Assembly (NCBI GenBank): GCA_041395625.1 | Contig: JAWLAE010000002.1 | Coordinates: forward strand, 1,116,001 to 1,180,000 | DNA from: CADEED01 sp041395625 | Lineage (GTDB): Bacteria > Pseudomonadota > Gammaproteobacteria > Steroidobacterales > Steroidobacteraceae | Direction of reading: 5' to 3' | DNA: 64,000 nucleotides | Shown: positions 1-8,598 of the stretch, piece by piece | How positions within the stretch are numbered: the first letter of the stretch is position 1 | How the letters are laid out: every line of letters begins with the position of its first letter | Position numbers and translations under genes: made by a program | The notes under the pieces: generated by a model | The model's database searches: none | The model's input: the letters and a program-made list of their open reading frames with translations, nothing else | Told to the model about the DNA's origin: nothing

Positions 1-97
1 GCAGCTCGAGATCAGCGAATGATTGCGCCACCGCGACGCATGGGAGGCATGCTGCGACAAGCAGCACGGCAGCCAACTGGCGGGGATTCTCGAACAT
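1..97 (-). CDS. exported protein, 5' end only
   Basis: This is the first 32 codons of a minus-strand gene that runs off the left edge of the window. The start ATG at 97-95 is preceded by an AGGAAA ribosome-binding site seven bases upstream. The visible peptide is a signal peptide: a short N-terminus with one Arg, a hydrophobic core of about 15 residues, then an AVAQ-type cleavage site followed by SFADLEL. Nothing of the mature domain is visible. Because the gene directly upstream encodes a Cys/His-rich exported protein of the kind often placed before metal-efflux outer membrane proteins, a TolC/CzcC-type protein is one guess. That is inference only. Confidence 0.6.
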   Translation of the reverse strand, partial: MFENPRQLAAVLLVAACLPCVAVAQSFADLEL

Positions 98-188
98 AAG
101 CGTTTCCTGAAGCTGAGCCGAAGCAACAAATCCCGCGACGTCGCAACGCCGCGAGAGCAAGGTGGCTTCGCCTAGATCAGGAAACGCT
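95..188 (-). promoter_or_regulatory. ribosome-binding site of the downstream gene paired with the upstream gene's last codons
   Basis: On the minus strand, the last codons of the Cys/His-rich protein gene contain AGCGTTTCCTGA (188-177). The leader of the next gene contains its exact complement TCAGGAAACGCT (110-99), which includes the Shine-Dalgarno AGGAAA. The 12-bp perfect stem would close a loop of about 66 nt and end one base before the ATG. Ribosomes finishing the upstream gene would melt the stem and expose the site. This is the classic arrangement for translational coupling, but it is inferred from sequence alone. Confidence 0.45.
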
Positions 189-576
189 GCTTGAGCGCCA
201 GCGGTGTCTGCGACCGGAGCGGCCGATCACCGGGTGGCCCGGTCTTCAGTGGACTAACAACAGGCCTGGCGTGCGCGATGGGGAACGATGCGGCGGGAGT
301 CGGCGGCAGCGCGAGCTCGCTTGCAGCCAGAGAGATCGATACTCTCGTGTCCACCTGAGGCAATACGAAGCCCGCGCCACAGCAATCGCTACACGGATGC
401 TGATCGCTATGCTGCGCAGGTCTTTCACCGTCACTCGTACTCGAGTGACAAGGAGGCGAATGCGTAGTGTCGCTGGCGGCCGCGCTGCTAACGACATCGA
501 CACAGCATGCCATGACCGGATTGGCCATGAGCACCGCGGCGATCAGCACGAGCGTCTGGCGGCGGACGAACGACAT
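172..576 (-). CDS. small exported Cys/His-rich protein, probably metal related
   Basis: The 134-residue product starts at 576 (MSFVRRQTL), where a typical signal peptide begins; the longer reading frame upstream adds an Arg-rich stretch that does not look like a secretion signal. The hydrophobic segment ends in MACCVDVV. A loop rich in His, Cys and Ser follows (about residues 40-68, with motifs PPCHSS, QHPCSDCC). The C-terminal half is Pro/Ala rich with a second weak hydrophobic stretch. The layout resembles DUF2946/CopL-like small proteins found beside copper or cation efflux genes. That assignment rests on architecture only, and no enzymatic motif is visible. Its 3' end appears to pair with the ribosome-binding site of the next gene. 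Confidence 0.6.
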   Translation of the reverse strand: MSFVRRQTLVLIAAVLMANPVMACCVDVVSSAAASDTTHSPPCHSSTSDGERPAQHSDQHPCSDCCGAGFVLPQVDTRVSISLAASELALPPTPAASFPIAHARPVVSPLKTGPPGDRPLRSQTPLALKQRFLI

Positions 577-670
577 CCTTATACGTATACTAGCAAATGC
601 CGCCTCAGGCAAATCTTGGGCGCCAGCGGCACGTACACCGAGCAAGTGCCTCGCATTGCACCGCCGCGAT

Positions 671-2491
671 TCACCGCTTGGGCGCTGCCGGGCCGGCGCG
701 CTTCGGCTTGCGGGCTCCCTTCGCGGTCTTCGGACCCTTGCGATCTTTGAATGGCTTGGTATACGGCCGGGCGGACGGCCTCGCCCTCGGCTCCGGCCCG
801 GAGCCAGTGTCGCGGCCAGGTTCCGCCGGCACGCTCGCTAACAACTGGCCTCTGACGCGGATCTCGCGCAGTTGCTTGAGAGCCTCGGGCGCGAGATCTG
901 CCGGCAGCCGGACGAACGAATGACGGCGCTGGATGTCGATGCCGTTGATCTGCGAGCCATCGAGACCCAGCACGTTGGCGATCGCACCGACGATATTGCC
1001 CGGCTGCACACCATGCTCACGTCCCACGGCAAGACGATACGTCTGTTGTGGCTCATGCCGCTGTCCACGAGCTTGACGAGGCTCGCGCTCTGGGGCGACA
1101 GCGCTACGGCTGGCATGCTGCTCGTCTGGGCTCGCATCGCGGACACGCGGGCCTTCACCCCGCGCTCCCAACAACAACGGCGTCTTACCGCGCACGAGGC
1201 TGGCGAGGGCAGCCGCCACGTCCGCTGCGTCCACGCCGCTCTCTGCGACGAGTTCATCGATCATGGTCCGATAGGGTGTCGCCTCGCCGCGAGTCAGCGC
1301 CGCGACCACGCGCTCTTTGAATTTAGCCGCACGCTTGGCATTGACGTCGCCGATCGTCGGCAGCTTGAGCGGCTCCAACTGCTGACGAGTGTGACGCTCG
1401 ATCAGTCGCAGCATATTGCGCTCGCGCGGCGCAACGAACAGGATGGCTTCGCCGCTGCGGCCCGCGCGGCCGGTGCGCCCAATGCGATGAATGTAGGATT
1501 CCACATCGTACGGCATGTCGAAGTTGACGACATGCCCGATGCGCTCGACGTCGAGACCACGCGCCGCAACATCTGTCGCTACCAGGATATCGATCTTGCC
1601 GGTCTTGAGCTGTGCAACCGTGCGCTCGCGCTGCGCCTGTTGCATATCGCCATTCAGGGCGGCGGCGGCAAAACCTCGCGCTTCGAGGCGCTCTGCCAGG
1701 TCGACCGTCGATTGCTTGGTGCGGGCAAAGATCAACATCGCGTCGAAGCTCTCCACTTCGAGCAGCCGTGTGAGCGCGTCCAGCTTGTGCAGGCCGTCTA
1801 CCAACCAGTAGCGTTGGCGCGTATTGGCGGCCGTGGTCGTCTTGTTGCGGATCGTGATCTCACGCGGGTTGCGCAGATGCTTCTGGGCGATACGGCGAAT
1901 CGGTGCCGCCATGGTCGCCGAGAACAGCGCCACCTGGCGTTCGGCTGGCACCTGGCCCAGGATTTCATCGATCGCATCGACGAAGCCCATCTGCAGCATC
2001 TCGTCCGCCTCATCGAGCACCACGGAGCGCACGTCCGCCAGCATCAGCGTCCGTCGATTCAAGTGATCCATGACACGCCCAGGCGTGCCGACGATCACGT
2101 GCACGCCGCGCTGCAAGGCCGCGAGTTGGGGCGAATAGCTTTGGCCACCGTAGATCGGCAAGACGTGAAAGCCACGCAAATGGGCCGCGTATTTCTGAAA
2201 CGCCTCGGCGACCTGGATGGCCAGCTCGCGGGTTGGTACCAACACCAACACCTGCGGCTGACGCTGCGCCAGATCGAGTCGCGCCAGTGCTGGCAGCGCA
2301 AAGGCCGCAGTCTTGCCAGTTCCGGTTTGCGCCTGTCCCATGATGTCGACCCCGGTCAGCAAGACGGGAATCGTCGCGGCCTGGATCGGCGACGGCGTCT
2401 CATAACCCACGTCGGCGAGCGCCTTGACCAGTGGCGGTGGCAGGCCGAGATCGGCGAACGAACTTGCCGACGAGTCGGTGGCGGTTGTCAT
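671..2491 (-). CDS. deaD: DEAD-box ATP-dependent RNA helicase, DeaD/CsdA type
   Basis: The 606-residue product unwinds RNA duplexes in ribosome assembly and mRNA turnover, especially in the cold (family knowledge). In order it shows the Q motif (about 11-36), motif I AQTGTGKT (54-61), PTREL (86-90), TPGR (136-139), DEAD (160-163), SAT (191-193), the second RecA domain with VATDVAARGLD, and HRIGRTGR (335-342). A DbpA/CsdA-type RNA-binding fold follows near 484-553 (RLAVGREHGVQPGNIVGAI), then a Lys/Arg-rich tail of about 50 residues. The start at 2491 is chosen because AGGA lies eight bases upstream; an in-frame ATG 24 codons earlier lacks support. The gene is divergent from the dehydrogenase gene at 2609 across a 117-base gap. 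Confidence 0.95.
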   Translation of the reverse strand: MTTATDSSASSFADLGLPPPLVKALADVGYETPSPIQAATIPVLLTGVDIMGQAQTGTGKTAAFALPALARLDLAQRQPQVLVLVPTRELAIQVAEAFQKYAAHLRGFHVLPIYGGQSYSPQLAALQRGVHVIVGTPGRVMDHLNRRTLMLADVRSVVLDEADEMLQMGFVDAIDEILGQVPAERQVALFSATMAAPIRRIAQKHLRNPREITIRNKTTTAANTRQRYWLVDGLHKLDALTRLLEVESFDAMLIFARTKQSTVDLAERLEARGFAAAALNGDMQQAQRERTVAQLKTGKIDILVATDVAARGLDVERIGHVVNFDMPYDVESYIHRIGRTGRAGRSGEAILFVAPRERNMLRLIERHTRQQLEPLKLPTIGDVNAKRAAKFKERVVAALTRGEATPYRTMIDELVAESGVDAADVAAALASLVRGKTPLLLGARGEGPRVRDASPDEQHASRSAVAPEREPRQARGQRHEPQQTYRLAVGREHGVQPGNIVGAIANVLGLDGSQINGIDIQRRHSFVRLPADLAPEALKQLREIRVRGQLLASVPAEPGRDTGSGPEPRARPSARPYTKPFKDRKGPKTAKGARKPKRAGPAAPKR

Positions 2492-2608
2492 GAGAGTAAT
2501 CCTGAGTGCAAAACCGGGCCACATGCTATACGAGCAGCGGATTGTCGTTTGGCCTTCCGACATCGCGCAGGTTAAGGTGCCGAAACGACCCGCTCTGGAG
2601 CAAGCAAC

Positions 2609-3400
2609 ATGCGATCTACTTTTCTGGCAGTACTGCTGCTGTTGTCCGGCCCGATTCTGGCGGCTGATACGTCGACCGTGCTCGTGACTGGCGCCAATCG
2701 TGGCCTCGGCCTGGTCTGGGCCCAGCAGTACGCCGAACGCGGCTGGCAGGTGATCGCCACGGCGCGCACGCCCGCTGCGGCGGCCGAGCTACGACAGCTT
2801 GCAACGCGTACCGGCCGCGTCCGTATCGAGCAGCTCGATGCAACGGATGCAACCTCCGTCGATGAGCTGGGTAAACGGCTCGACGGCGTGCCGATCGATG
2901 TCTTGATCAACAACGTTGGCGTGCTGGGTGACGAGGACGAGCAGCGGCTCGGCACACTGGACGCGAGCCGCTTCGACTTCTATATGCGTACCAATGTGCT
3001 TTCGGCGCTGCTCGTCACCGAACGCCTGCTACCGAATATTCGAGCCGGCAAGCAGAAGAAGATCGCGGGCATCAGCGCGGTGGCCGCCTCGTTCGCCGTC
3101 TATCCGCGCATTCACTCCGGCCTGTACTACTACAAAGCCAGCAAAGTCGCGCTCAACATGGTGCTGTGCAACCTGGCCATGGATCTGCAGAAAGAAGGCA
3201 TCGCCGTCGCGGTGTTATCGCCCGGCGTCGTCAACACCTATGGCACCGAGGTGGATCACGACGCGATGTCGCCCGAGATGAAGCGCAGCATGGTGGATAT
3301 CGACACCAGCGTCGGCGGCATGATACGCGTCATGGACGAACTGACGCTGGAGAAATCGGGGCGTTGGTATCGCTACTCCGGCGAGGTCATCAGTTGGTAG
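2609..3400 (+). CDS. SDR-family oxidoreductase with an N-terminal signal peptide
   Basis: The 263-residue classical short-chain dehydrogenase has TGANRGLG (27-34) for NAD(P), NNVG (101-104) in place of the usual NNAG, a serine-rich active-site strand (GISAVAAS, 154-161) and the catalytic YKASK (175-179). It begins with a clear signal peptide (RSTFLAVLLLLSGPILAA), which is unusual because NAD(P)H is cytoplasmic. GGAG eight bases before the ATG supports this start, so the leader is genuinely translated. A lipid-anchor cysteine is absent. The substrate cannot be told. A hairpin overlaps its stop codon and separates it from the convergent receptor gene. Confidence 0.85.
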   Translation: MRSTFLAVLLLLSGPILAADTSTVLVTGANRGLGLVWAQQYAERGWQVIATARTPAAAAELRQLATRTGRVRIEQLDATDATSVDELGKRLDGVPIDVLINNVGVLGDEDEQRLGTLDASRFDFYMRTNVLSALLVTERLLPNIRAGKQKKIAGISAVAASFAVYPRIHSGLYYYKASKVALNMVLCNLAMDLQKEGIAVAVLSPGVVNTYGTEVDHDAMSPEMKRSMVDIDTSVGGMIRVMDELTLEKSGRWYRYSGEVISW

Positions 3401-3432
3401 TTGCCGCGCTCGTCGATCGAGCGCGGCAACTA
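3398..3432. terminator. 15-bp hairpin between convergent genes
   Basis: TAGTTGCCGCGCTCG (3398-3412) is followed by a five-base loop TCGAT and its perfect complement (3418-3432). The stem begins on the stop codon of the SDR gene and ends 17 bases short of the receptor gene's stop, so it can serve both converging transcripts. There is no T-run on either side, so an intrinsic terminator is less certain than a 3'-end stabilising or Rho-assisting hairpin. Confidence 0.55.
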
Positions 3433-3449
3433 CCCAGATCTGACGGAAC

Positions 3450-5879
3450 TTAGTACTGCCCGAACTTGTAAGAGCCCGTCACGCCGATCTGGCGACCGTT
3501 CGGATAGTGCACCTGGAACGCGCGCGTGAACAGGAAACCCGAATTCGGGTCGAAGAATCGTACGACGGAGTCCGGCGTACGATCGTTGCCCAGATTACGC
3601 GCCCAAGCGGTCACACGCCAGCGATCGGTCTCGACGCCCAGTCGCGCGTCGATGCGGCTGGAGTCGCCGGTCGACGCGTGGTTATAGACCTCCGCGAACC
3701 GCTCGCCTTGATACGAGAAGTCGGTGCGAACAAAGAAGCTCTTGTCGGCGCCAAACGGGGCACGGAACTCGACACCCGCCGAGGCCGTGTGCTTCGGCGC
3801 ATTGGCCGTCTGGAACCCGGAGGCGTCGGCAAAATTTGTCACCGGGCCCGGTGGGACGCCGACGCTGGGACAGGGTCCTGTCGTCGTATACGGCGTCTGC
3901 AGCAAGGTGGCCAAGGTAGAGTCACACAGCTCGGTGAACTTCGCGTCTACGTAGCCATACGTGGCATTGAAATCCCAGTTGTCGTCGTAGCGCCAGCGCC
4001 AGCTGAGTTCCAGCCCCTTGACCTCGGTCTTGCCGGCATTTCCCGTGAGAGAGATGTTGGACGGTGAGCCAGTGGCAGTGACATAGGTCGAACTGCCGGT
4101 TACCTGCTGATCGGTCCAATCCGTGAAGAAAATAGCCGCATCAATGGACATGCGGCCGTTGAGGAGCCGCATCTTGGTGCCTAGCTCATAATTGAGCGAC
4201 GATTCCTCGTCGACAGCGAGCGGGAACAAATCGCTCAGATTGCTGAACGCCGCAGGCGGGATATTGGCGGCGCACAGCGAAATGTTGAAATCACCTGGCT
4301 TGTTGCCCTTGGCAACCGACAAGTACACGTTCAAGTCGTCGGTAAAATCAAAGCGTACCGTACCGCGCGGGGTGAAACTCGTGAACTCCGCGTTCAGCTT
4401 GGGCTGACAGTTGCTATTGGCCAGCACTGTGTTGTTGGTTTCGAGCTTATCTTTGGCATAGCGGCCTTCGAGCGTCAAATGCCAGCGGTCGGTCGGATCG
4501 AAACTGACGCTACCAAAGACGGCCTGGTTTTCGACTGAGAACGGCGGACTCGGCTGCGACACTTCGCGCAGTTGACCGACCGTGCTGCCCACCGGGAATG
4601 CCATGCCGAGCTGCAGAACATTGTATCGGGGGCCACCGTTGAAGCCGGAATTGTCCTGCTGGTAGAAGTAGACGCCTGCCAACCACTGCAGACGTCCGTC
4701 GTTGTTGGACGCGAAGCGCAGCTCTTGGGACTGATACTCCTTTATCTGTATCAGGCGCGTGATGTTGCCGGGGTTCTGCACCGTCATCGTTGGCCCTGGT
4801 GTTTGCGAGGGCCCTGCGGTATTGAACGGCGACTGCGGCGTGTTGATGATGTAGTCGTCGACGATCCAGTCTTCGTCCTGGCGATTCCAGCTAACCAGCG
4901 CGGTGGCAGTGGCTGGGCCAAAATCCCAATTGGCCTCCAGGCTGTAGAGAAAGCTGTCCTGCTCGACGCCGGGATGCCCCTGACGCGCGATATCGGAGAA
5001 ATCGACCGCCAATGCGCCATTCTGCGGCACTGTCGGGAATGCCCCGCAAAAGCTGCCGCCGCGTGCACCCGGCACCTGGAAGCAATTGAGGGCTGTCGAA
5101 ATCGTGTTGTTGTAAAGCCCGTCGGAGTTCAACGCAGCAAAAGCCCGCAGCGTCGCATCGAACTCGTCGGTCGGCTGCCAGCGGATCGCGCCCGAAACGC
5201 GCTTGGTTTGCTCGGCGCCCAACTTTGGGAACGTACCGTCGCTGCTACGCGCGGTGTACTGGCCGTCATAGTCGTAGTAACGCGCACCGAGTTTGTAGGT
5301 GAGCGTCTCACCCATGAGCGGACCAGTGATGTTGGCCGATATTTCTTTGTAGCCATCATCACCCACCGAGACCGACGTTCTGCCTTTGAAGACATTGCTG
5401 GGCTTGATCGTGCGATAGCTAATGACACCGGCGAGCGACGCACGGCCGAAATTGGCGGCCTGCGGCCCCTTCAACACTTCGACGGTCTCGATATCATCGA
5501 GATCTGCGCCGGTGATATTGCCGGCGATATACACGCCATCGACCACGAACGACACCGTGCGTTCGCCGAGAAGCTGCGACATGCCGCGTATGACGGGCCG
5601 ATCGAAGACGCGGCCGTAAGTTTGATTGAACGACAAGTTGGGCGTGAGCTTGGCGATGTCGTAGACGCTCTCGATGCCGCGCCTTTCGATCGCGTCGGCG
5701 GAAAACGCTGTGATCGAGATCGGCACGTCCTGCAGGGCTTCCGTGCGCTTGCGCGCCGTGACGACGATCTCCTCGAGCACCCCGGCTGCGGCGGCCGATC
5801 CCTGGGCGAGCGCCTGCCCGCTTGGTAGGACGATGACGGCGACTGCAAGCAGTCGCCCAATGTTTGAAGCTTTGGACAT
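3450..5879 (-). CDS. TonB-dependent outer membrane receptor
   Basis: The 809-residue protein has a signal peptide (cleavage near ALAQ, residue 25), then a TonB-box-like EEIVVTAR (37-44), a plug domain (VPISITAFSADAIERRGI through the VLKGPQAANFGRAS region) and a long beta-barrel ending in an aromatic residue (GSYKFGQY). The start at 5879 follows AGGGGG six bases upstream. It is the last gene of the operon that begins with a YcnI-like protein at 10890. That context suggests import of a metal chelate, perhaps copper or iron, but receptors of this type also carry sugars or aromatic compounds, so the substrate is open. The leader between it and the cytochrome gene is 117 bases. Confidence 0.93.
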   Translation of the reverse strand: MSKASNIGRLLAVAVIVLPSGQALAQGSAAAAGVLEEIVVTARKRTEALQDVPISITAFSADAIERRGIESVYDIAKLTPNLSFNQTYGRVFDRPVIRGMSQLLGERTVSFVVDGVYIAGNITGADLDDIETVEVLKGPQAANFGRASLAGVISYRTIKPSNVFKGRTSVSVGDDGYKEISANITGPLMGETLTYKLGARYYDYDGQYTARSSDGTFPKLGAEQTKRVSGAIRWQPTDEFDATLRAFAALNSDGLYNNTISTALNCFQVPGARGGSFCGAFPTVPQNGALAVDFSDIARQGHPGVEQDSFLYSLEANWDFGPATATALVSWNRQDEDWIVDDYIINTPQSPFNTAGPSQTPGPTMTVQNPGNITRLIQIKEYQSQELRFASNNDGRLQWLAGVYFYQQDNSGFNGGPRYNVLQLGMAFPVGSTVGQLREVSQPSPPFSVENQAVFGSVSFDPTDRWHLTLEGRYAKDKLETNNTVLANSNCQPKLNAEFTSFTPRGTVRFDFTDDLNVYLSVAKGNKPGDFNISLCAANIPPAAFSNLSDLFPLAVDEESSLNYELGTKMRLLNGRMSIDAAIFFTDWTDQQVTGSSTYVTATGSPSNISLTGNAGKTEVKGLELSWRWRYDDNWDFNATYGYVDAKFTELCDSTLATLLQTPYTTTGPCPSVGVPPGPVTNFADASGFQTANAPKHTASAGVEFRAPFGADKSFFVRTDFSYQGERFAEVYNHASTGDSSRIDARLGVETDRWRVTAWARNLGNDRTPDSVVRFFDPNSGFLFTRAFQVHYPNGRQIGVTGSYKFGQY

Positions 5880-5996
5880 AAGACCCCCTGACAAAGATCG
5901 CAGCCCGGTGATGCCGAACTCGCTAATTATCCACCCTGATCGACATCCTACTCTCACGAGCTGCAGAGACAACAAATAAGGCTGACACCAGTGCAA

Positions 5997-6416
5997 CTAC
6001 TGTTGTTTCCCGGCTACATTGGCTGACTGCTGCTGCAAAAAGCAGGCAACCGCCGCGCGTTCATCGGCCGACTTCAAGCCGATGAAGGTCATGGTGGTAC
6101 CACGCAGGGCACGCCGCGGATTGACCAGGAACCGGTCGAGTGTCGCGGCATCCCAGATCCACTCCGTGCCGAGCAGCGCGGGCGAATACTTGAATGCCTT
6201 GTCGCTAGTGCCCGCGCGCTGGCCGAAGAATCCCGCGAGACTCGGACCTTCGCGTACCGGCTCGCCAGGCTGCAGCGCATGACAAGTACTGCACACGGCG
6301 AACACCTGTTTGCCGAGCTCGGCATCGCACGCTGGCTTCGTATCGGCAGCCCGCGCACTGCCACCGGCCACGAGCGCGACACTTACGACTAACAGAATCC
6401 TCGGAACGACAGGCAT
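5997..6416 (-). CDS. class I cytochrome c, exported (copy 1 of the CpcT-like/cytochrome pair)
   Basis: The 139-residue periplasmic c-type cytochrome has a signal peptide (to about ARAA, 24), a heme-binding CSTCH (42-46) and a likely axial Met at 109 in GTTMTF. The fold markers GPSLAGFFGQRAGT and FKYSPAL match the c2/c550-type group. Start 6416 is preceded by GGAG at six bases; an earlier ATG at 6434 has no such site. It lies 14 bases after the CpcT-like gene and before the TonB-dependent receptor. It would shuttle electrons in the periplasm. A homologous cytochrome sits in the same arrangement at 46340-46774. Confidence 0.9.
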   Translation of the reverse strand: MPVVPRILLVVSVALVAGGSARAADTKPACDAELGKQVFAVCSTCHALQPGEPVREGPSLAGFFGQRAGTSDKAFKYSPALLGTEWIWDAATLDRFLVNPRRALRGTTMTFIGLKSADERAAVACFLQQQSANVAGKQQ

Positions 6417-6430
6417 TGACTGCTCCCGCT

Positions 6431-7453
6431 TCATTGGTTCAGGCGACAAGCGATGACGTCGTTGCCATGCTCGAGTGAGATAGCGTTAGCGGCAACGGGC
6501 GCTCGCGCCTCGGCCACCGGTGGACCATCCGCCTCGTCGAAGATCGTGAGCGTCAGAAAATCCGCCAGCACCGCCGGCGAGCCGACCGCCATCGGCATGC
6601 GCAGCAGCCGTGCACGCCGTCCATCCGTCCCGCCGTGATTTGTAACCGCCGCCAGGGCCAACTCACCACCACGGTCGAGCACCGGCGCATCCTTGACCCT
6701 GGGCTTGCCTGGAGCCCCGACGCTGCACAGGAAAGTGCGTGCCTTGTAGAGGCGTTCGTAGGTGAGGTCCTCACGCCCAGCGAACAGCCGGCCTGGCTTG
6801 TCCGGTTGCGCAGGGTCCAGCAGGTAGCCATTGTCGAAGATCCATATCTCCTCGGGCGTGATGGCCCAGTCAGCATCCCAAGTCATGGTCTGCCCGGACG
6901 TCTTCGAGGTCATCGTGCAGGTGCGCGCGACGGCTGGAGCCCCCGTATTCGCAAGCCAGCCGCGCAACTGCATGCCATAGCGCTGGAAGCGGAAGTCGCA
7001 GTTGCCGCCGTAATTGGGATCGAGCGCGATCGTCTTGAGCTTTTCCGGATGCAGATAGGCGCGTTCGTACTGCGCGCCATCCTTGATTCGCCGACCGCTC
7101 ACACTAACGACCTGATGCTCGGCATCGATGGTCAGAATGTAGAGTACTTGCTGTCCTTTGATCAGTGGCCCGTCACGGCCGCCCGTGTGCACCTCGCCGT
7201 AGATCACGTGCTCGCCGATATGTGGCACGTCGACACGCGCGAACACGCGATACTGCCGGTCGTGCTCGCCATCGGGCGGCTCGCCGTAGGCGCGCTCCAG
7301 CTCCACTTGCGGCAAGGAATCATATTCACCCGGCCACCAAGCCAACAGGTCGTTCAGCACGCCTTGCAGCTCGGCTTGCGAATTGGTGGCGGTCGCAACC
7401 GGTGACCAGAGCACTGGCAACAGCAGCGCTGCCACTAGACGGGAATGGAACAT
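6431..7453 (-). CDS. CpcT/CpeT-like exported protein (copy 1)
   Basis: The 340-residue secreted protein starts MFHSRLVAALLLPVLW, a signal peptide preceded by GAGG. The mature part carries WWPGEYDSLPQVE near its start, then PHIGEHVIYGEV, QQVLYIL, a CDF..RYGMQLRG segment, a W-rich DADWAITPEEIWIFDNGYL segment and YKARTFLCSV. This order is that of the CpcT/CpeT family, known in cyanobacteria as phycobilin lyases. The role in non-photosynthetic bacteria is unknown. Here it precedes a cytochrome c gene by 14 bases and follows a PepSY membrane protein. A second copy with the same key segments is at 46846-47853. Confidence 0.75.
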   Translation of the reverse strand: MFHSRLVAALLLPVLWSPVATATNSQAELQGVLNDLLAWWPGEYDSLPQVELERAYGEPPDGEHDRQYRVFARVDVPHIGEHVIYGEVHTGGRDGPLIKGQQVLYILTIDAEHQVVSVSGRRIKDGAQYERAYLHPEKLKTIALDPNYGGNCDFRFQRYGMQLRGWLANTGAPAVARTCTMTSKTSGQTMTWDADWAITPEEIWIFDNGYLLDPAQPDKPGRLFAGREDLTYERLYKARTFLCSVGAPGKPRVKDAPVLDRGGELALAAVTNHGGTDGRRARLLRMPMAVGSPAVLADFLTLTIFDEADGPPVAEARAPVAANAISLEHGNDVIACRLNQ

Positions 7454-7464
7454 GTCTGCAAACC

Positions 7465-8598
7465 TCAGTTGGCGGTCGATGCCGCGGGTTGATGGGCAGT
7501 GGTCGGCCGACGCTTTCGCAACCACAGCCACAGCCCGCTCGCGAACAAACCGGCTGGCAGCAGGCCGGCAATGAACCACAGCCATTGCGTCAGGCGCCCG
7601 CCGAATGAGCCGAAGTGCCACGGCGCCATGTTGCCGAGCATGCGAGCGCCCAGCGGCAAGCTGTCGTGTCGATCGATCCGCAGCACGGTCGCATCGCGCG
7701 GATTCAGAAACATCCGGTGCCGGCCAAAGACGACGTCATCCGGCAGTCGGAACGACAGGATCGCGGGCGAGCCTGCACGACGCGACGGTCGCAACTCGTC
7801 GAGCGTCGCCTCGGGTACCGCACGACTCGCGGCCGCAACCAGCGCTGTAAGGCTCGCGGCAACCGGCGGTTCGCCGGCTGAGTCGACAATCGGCGCCGGC
7901 ACGCCGCTCGTACCGGACGCCAGCGCGATGACGGCAGTCGCAGTAGTCCGGTACGCGTAATAGAGACCGGTCAGGCCGATCAAGAGCAGCGCGATACAGA
8001 TGGCTACGCCGCTCAGCGCATGCAAATCCCGCCAGAACGCTGGTTTCGGCCGCCGCCGTACCCGCAGCGCATCTCTGCGTCGACGCCAGCCCGGCCACCA
8101 CAAGAGCGGGCCTGTCAGCCCCAGCGCGACCATGACCGCGGCACCGACGCCATTCAGCTTGAGGCCCGTCTCGCCCGCGAACAAGGCGTAATGGAAATCC
8201 TGCAATTGCCAGATCCATCCCTTGGCACATTCGCGCTCGCCTAACACCTGGCCACGATACGGATCGACGAACACCGACACGAGCTCGGCGTCCTTCAAGT
8301 TCTTCGGCTGGCGCTTCTGCAGGATGACCTCGACGGAACTCGCGTCATCGTGCGGCAATACGACTCGAACGACTTCTTTGGCAGGGATCTGTGCGGCACC
8401 GTTCGCGACGATCTGATCGAGTGTGAGACGCTGGCCGACAGGCATGACGCTTAGCCATTCGCGCACCTGCCACTTCTCGATATCAGCGCGGAATACGAGG
8501 GCGCTACCGGTCAGGCCGAGAATCGCAATCAAGAGCCCGATCGTCAATCCGCCCCAGGTGTGGACCGAATACAAGACAGATCGAACCGCCGGTTTCAT
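7465..8598 (-). CDS. PepSY-associated transmembrane protein (PiuB/FhuF-partner type)
   Basis: The 377-residue inner membrane protein has four predicted helices: LYSVHTWGGLTIGLLIAILGLTG near 8-31, a second near 145-165 (GAAVMVALGLTGPLLWWPGW), a third near 190-210 (LSGVAICIALLLIGLTGLYYAY) and a last one near 345-367. A periplasmic PepSY region (VFVDPYRGQVLGE) lies between the first two. HTWGG and HALSG carry the conserved histidines of this family, whose members reduce or take up metals with siderophore receptors. Its ATG overlaps the stop of the CopC-CopD gene (ATGA), which implies coupled translation. A role in periplasmic metal reduction is inferred. Confidence 0.85.
   Translation of the reverse strand: MKPAVRSVLYSVHTWGGLTIGLLIAILGLTGSALVFRADIEKWQVREWLSVMPVGQRLTLDQIVANGAAQIPAKEVVRVVLPHDDASSVEVILQKRQPKNLKDAELVSVFVDPYRGQVLGERECAKGWIWQLQDFHYALFAGETGLKLNGVGAAVMVALGLTGPLLWWPGWRRRRDALRVRRRPKPAFWRDLHALSGVAICIALLLIGLTGLYYAYRTTATAVIALASGTSGVPAPIVDSAGEPPVAASLTALVAAASRAVPEATLDELRPSRRAGSPAILSFRLPDDVVFGRHRMFLNPRDATVLRIDRHDSLPLGARMLGNMAPWHFGSFGGRLTQWLWFIAGLLPAGLFASGLWLWLRKRRPTTAHQPAASTAN

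Noticed and set aside
246..841. Several overlapping frames around the Cys/His-rich gene on both strands
   Set aside because: They overlap the supported minus-strand gene and the helicase 3' end, and none has a secretion signal, domain or ribosome-binding site.
872..2575. 567-codon open frame on the plus strand, opposite the DeaD helicase gene
   Set aside because: It lacks any domain, mirrors the helicase codons, and the minus strand shows all DEAD-box motifs in order. GC-rich codon bias makes long antisense frames common here.
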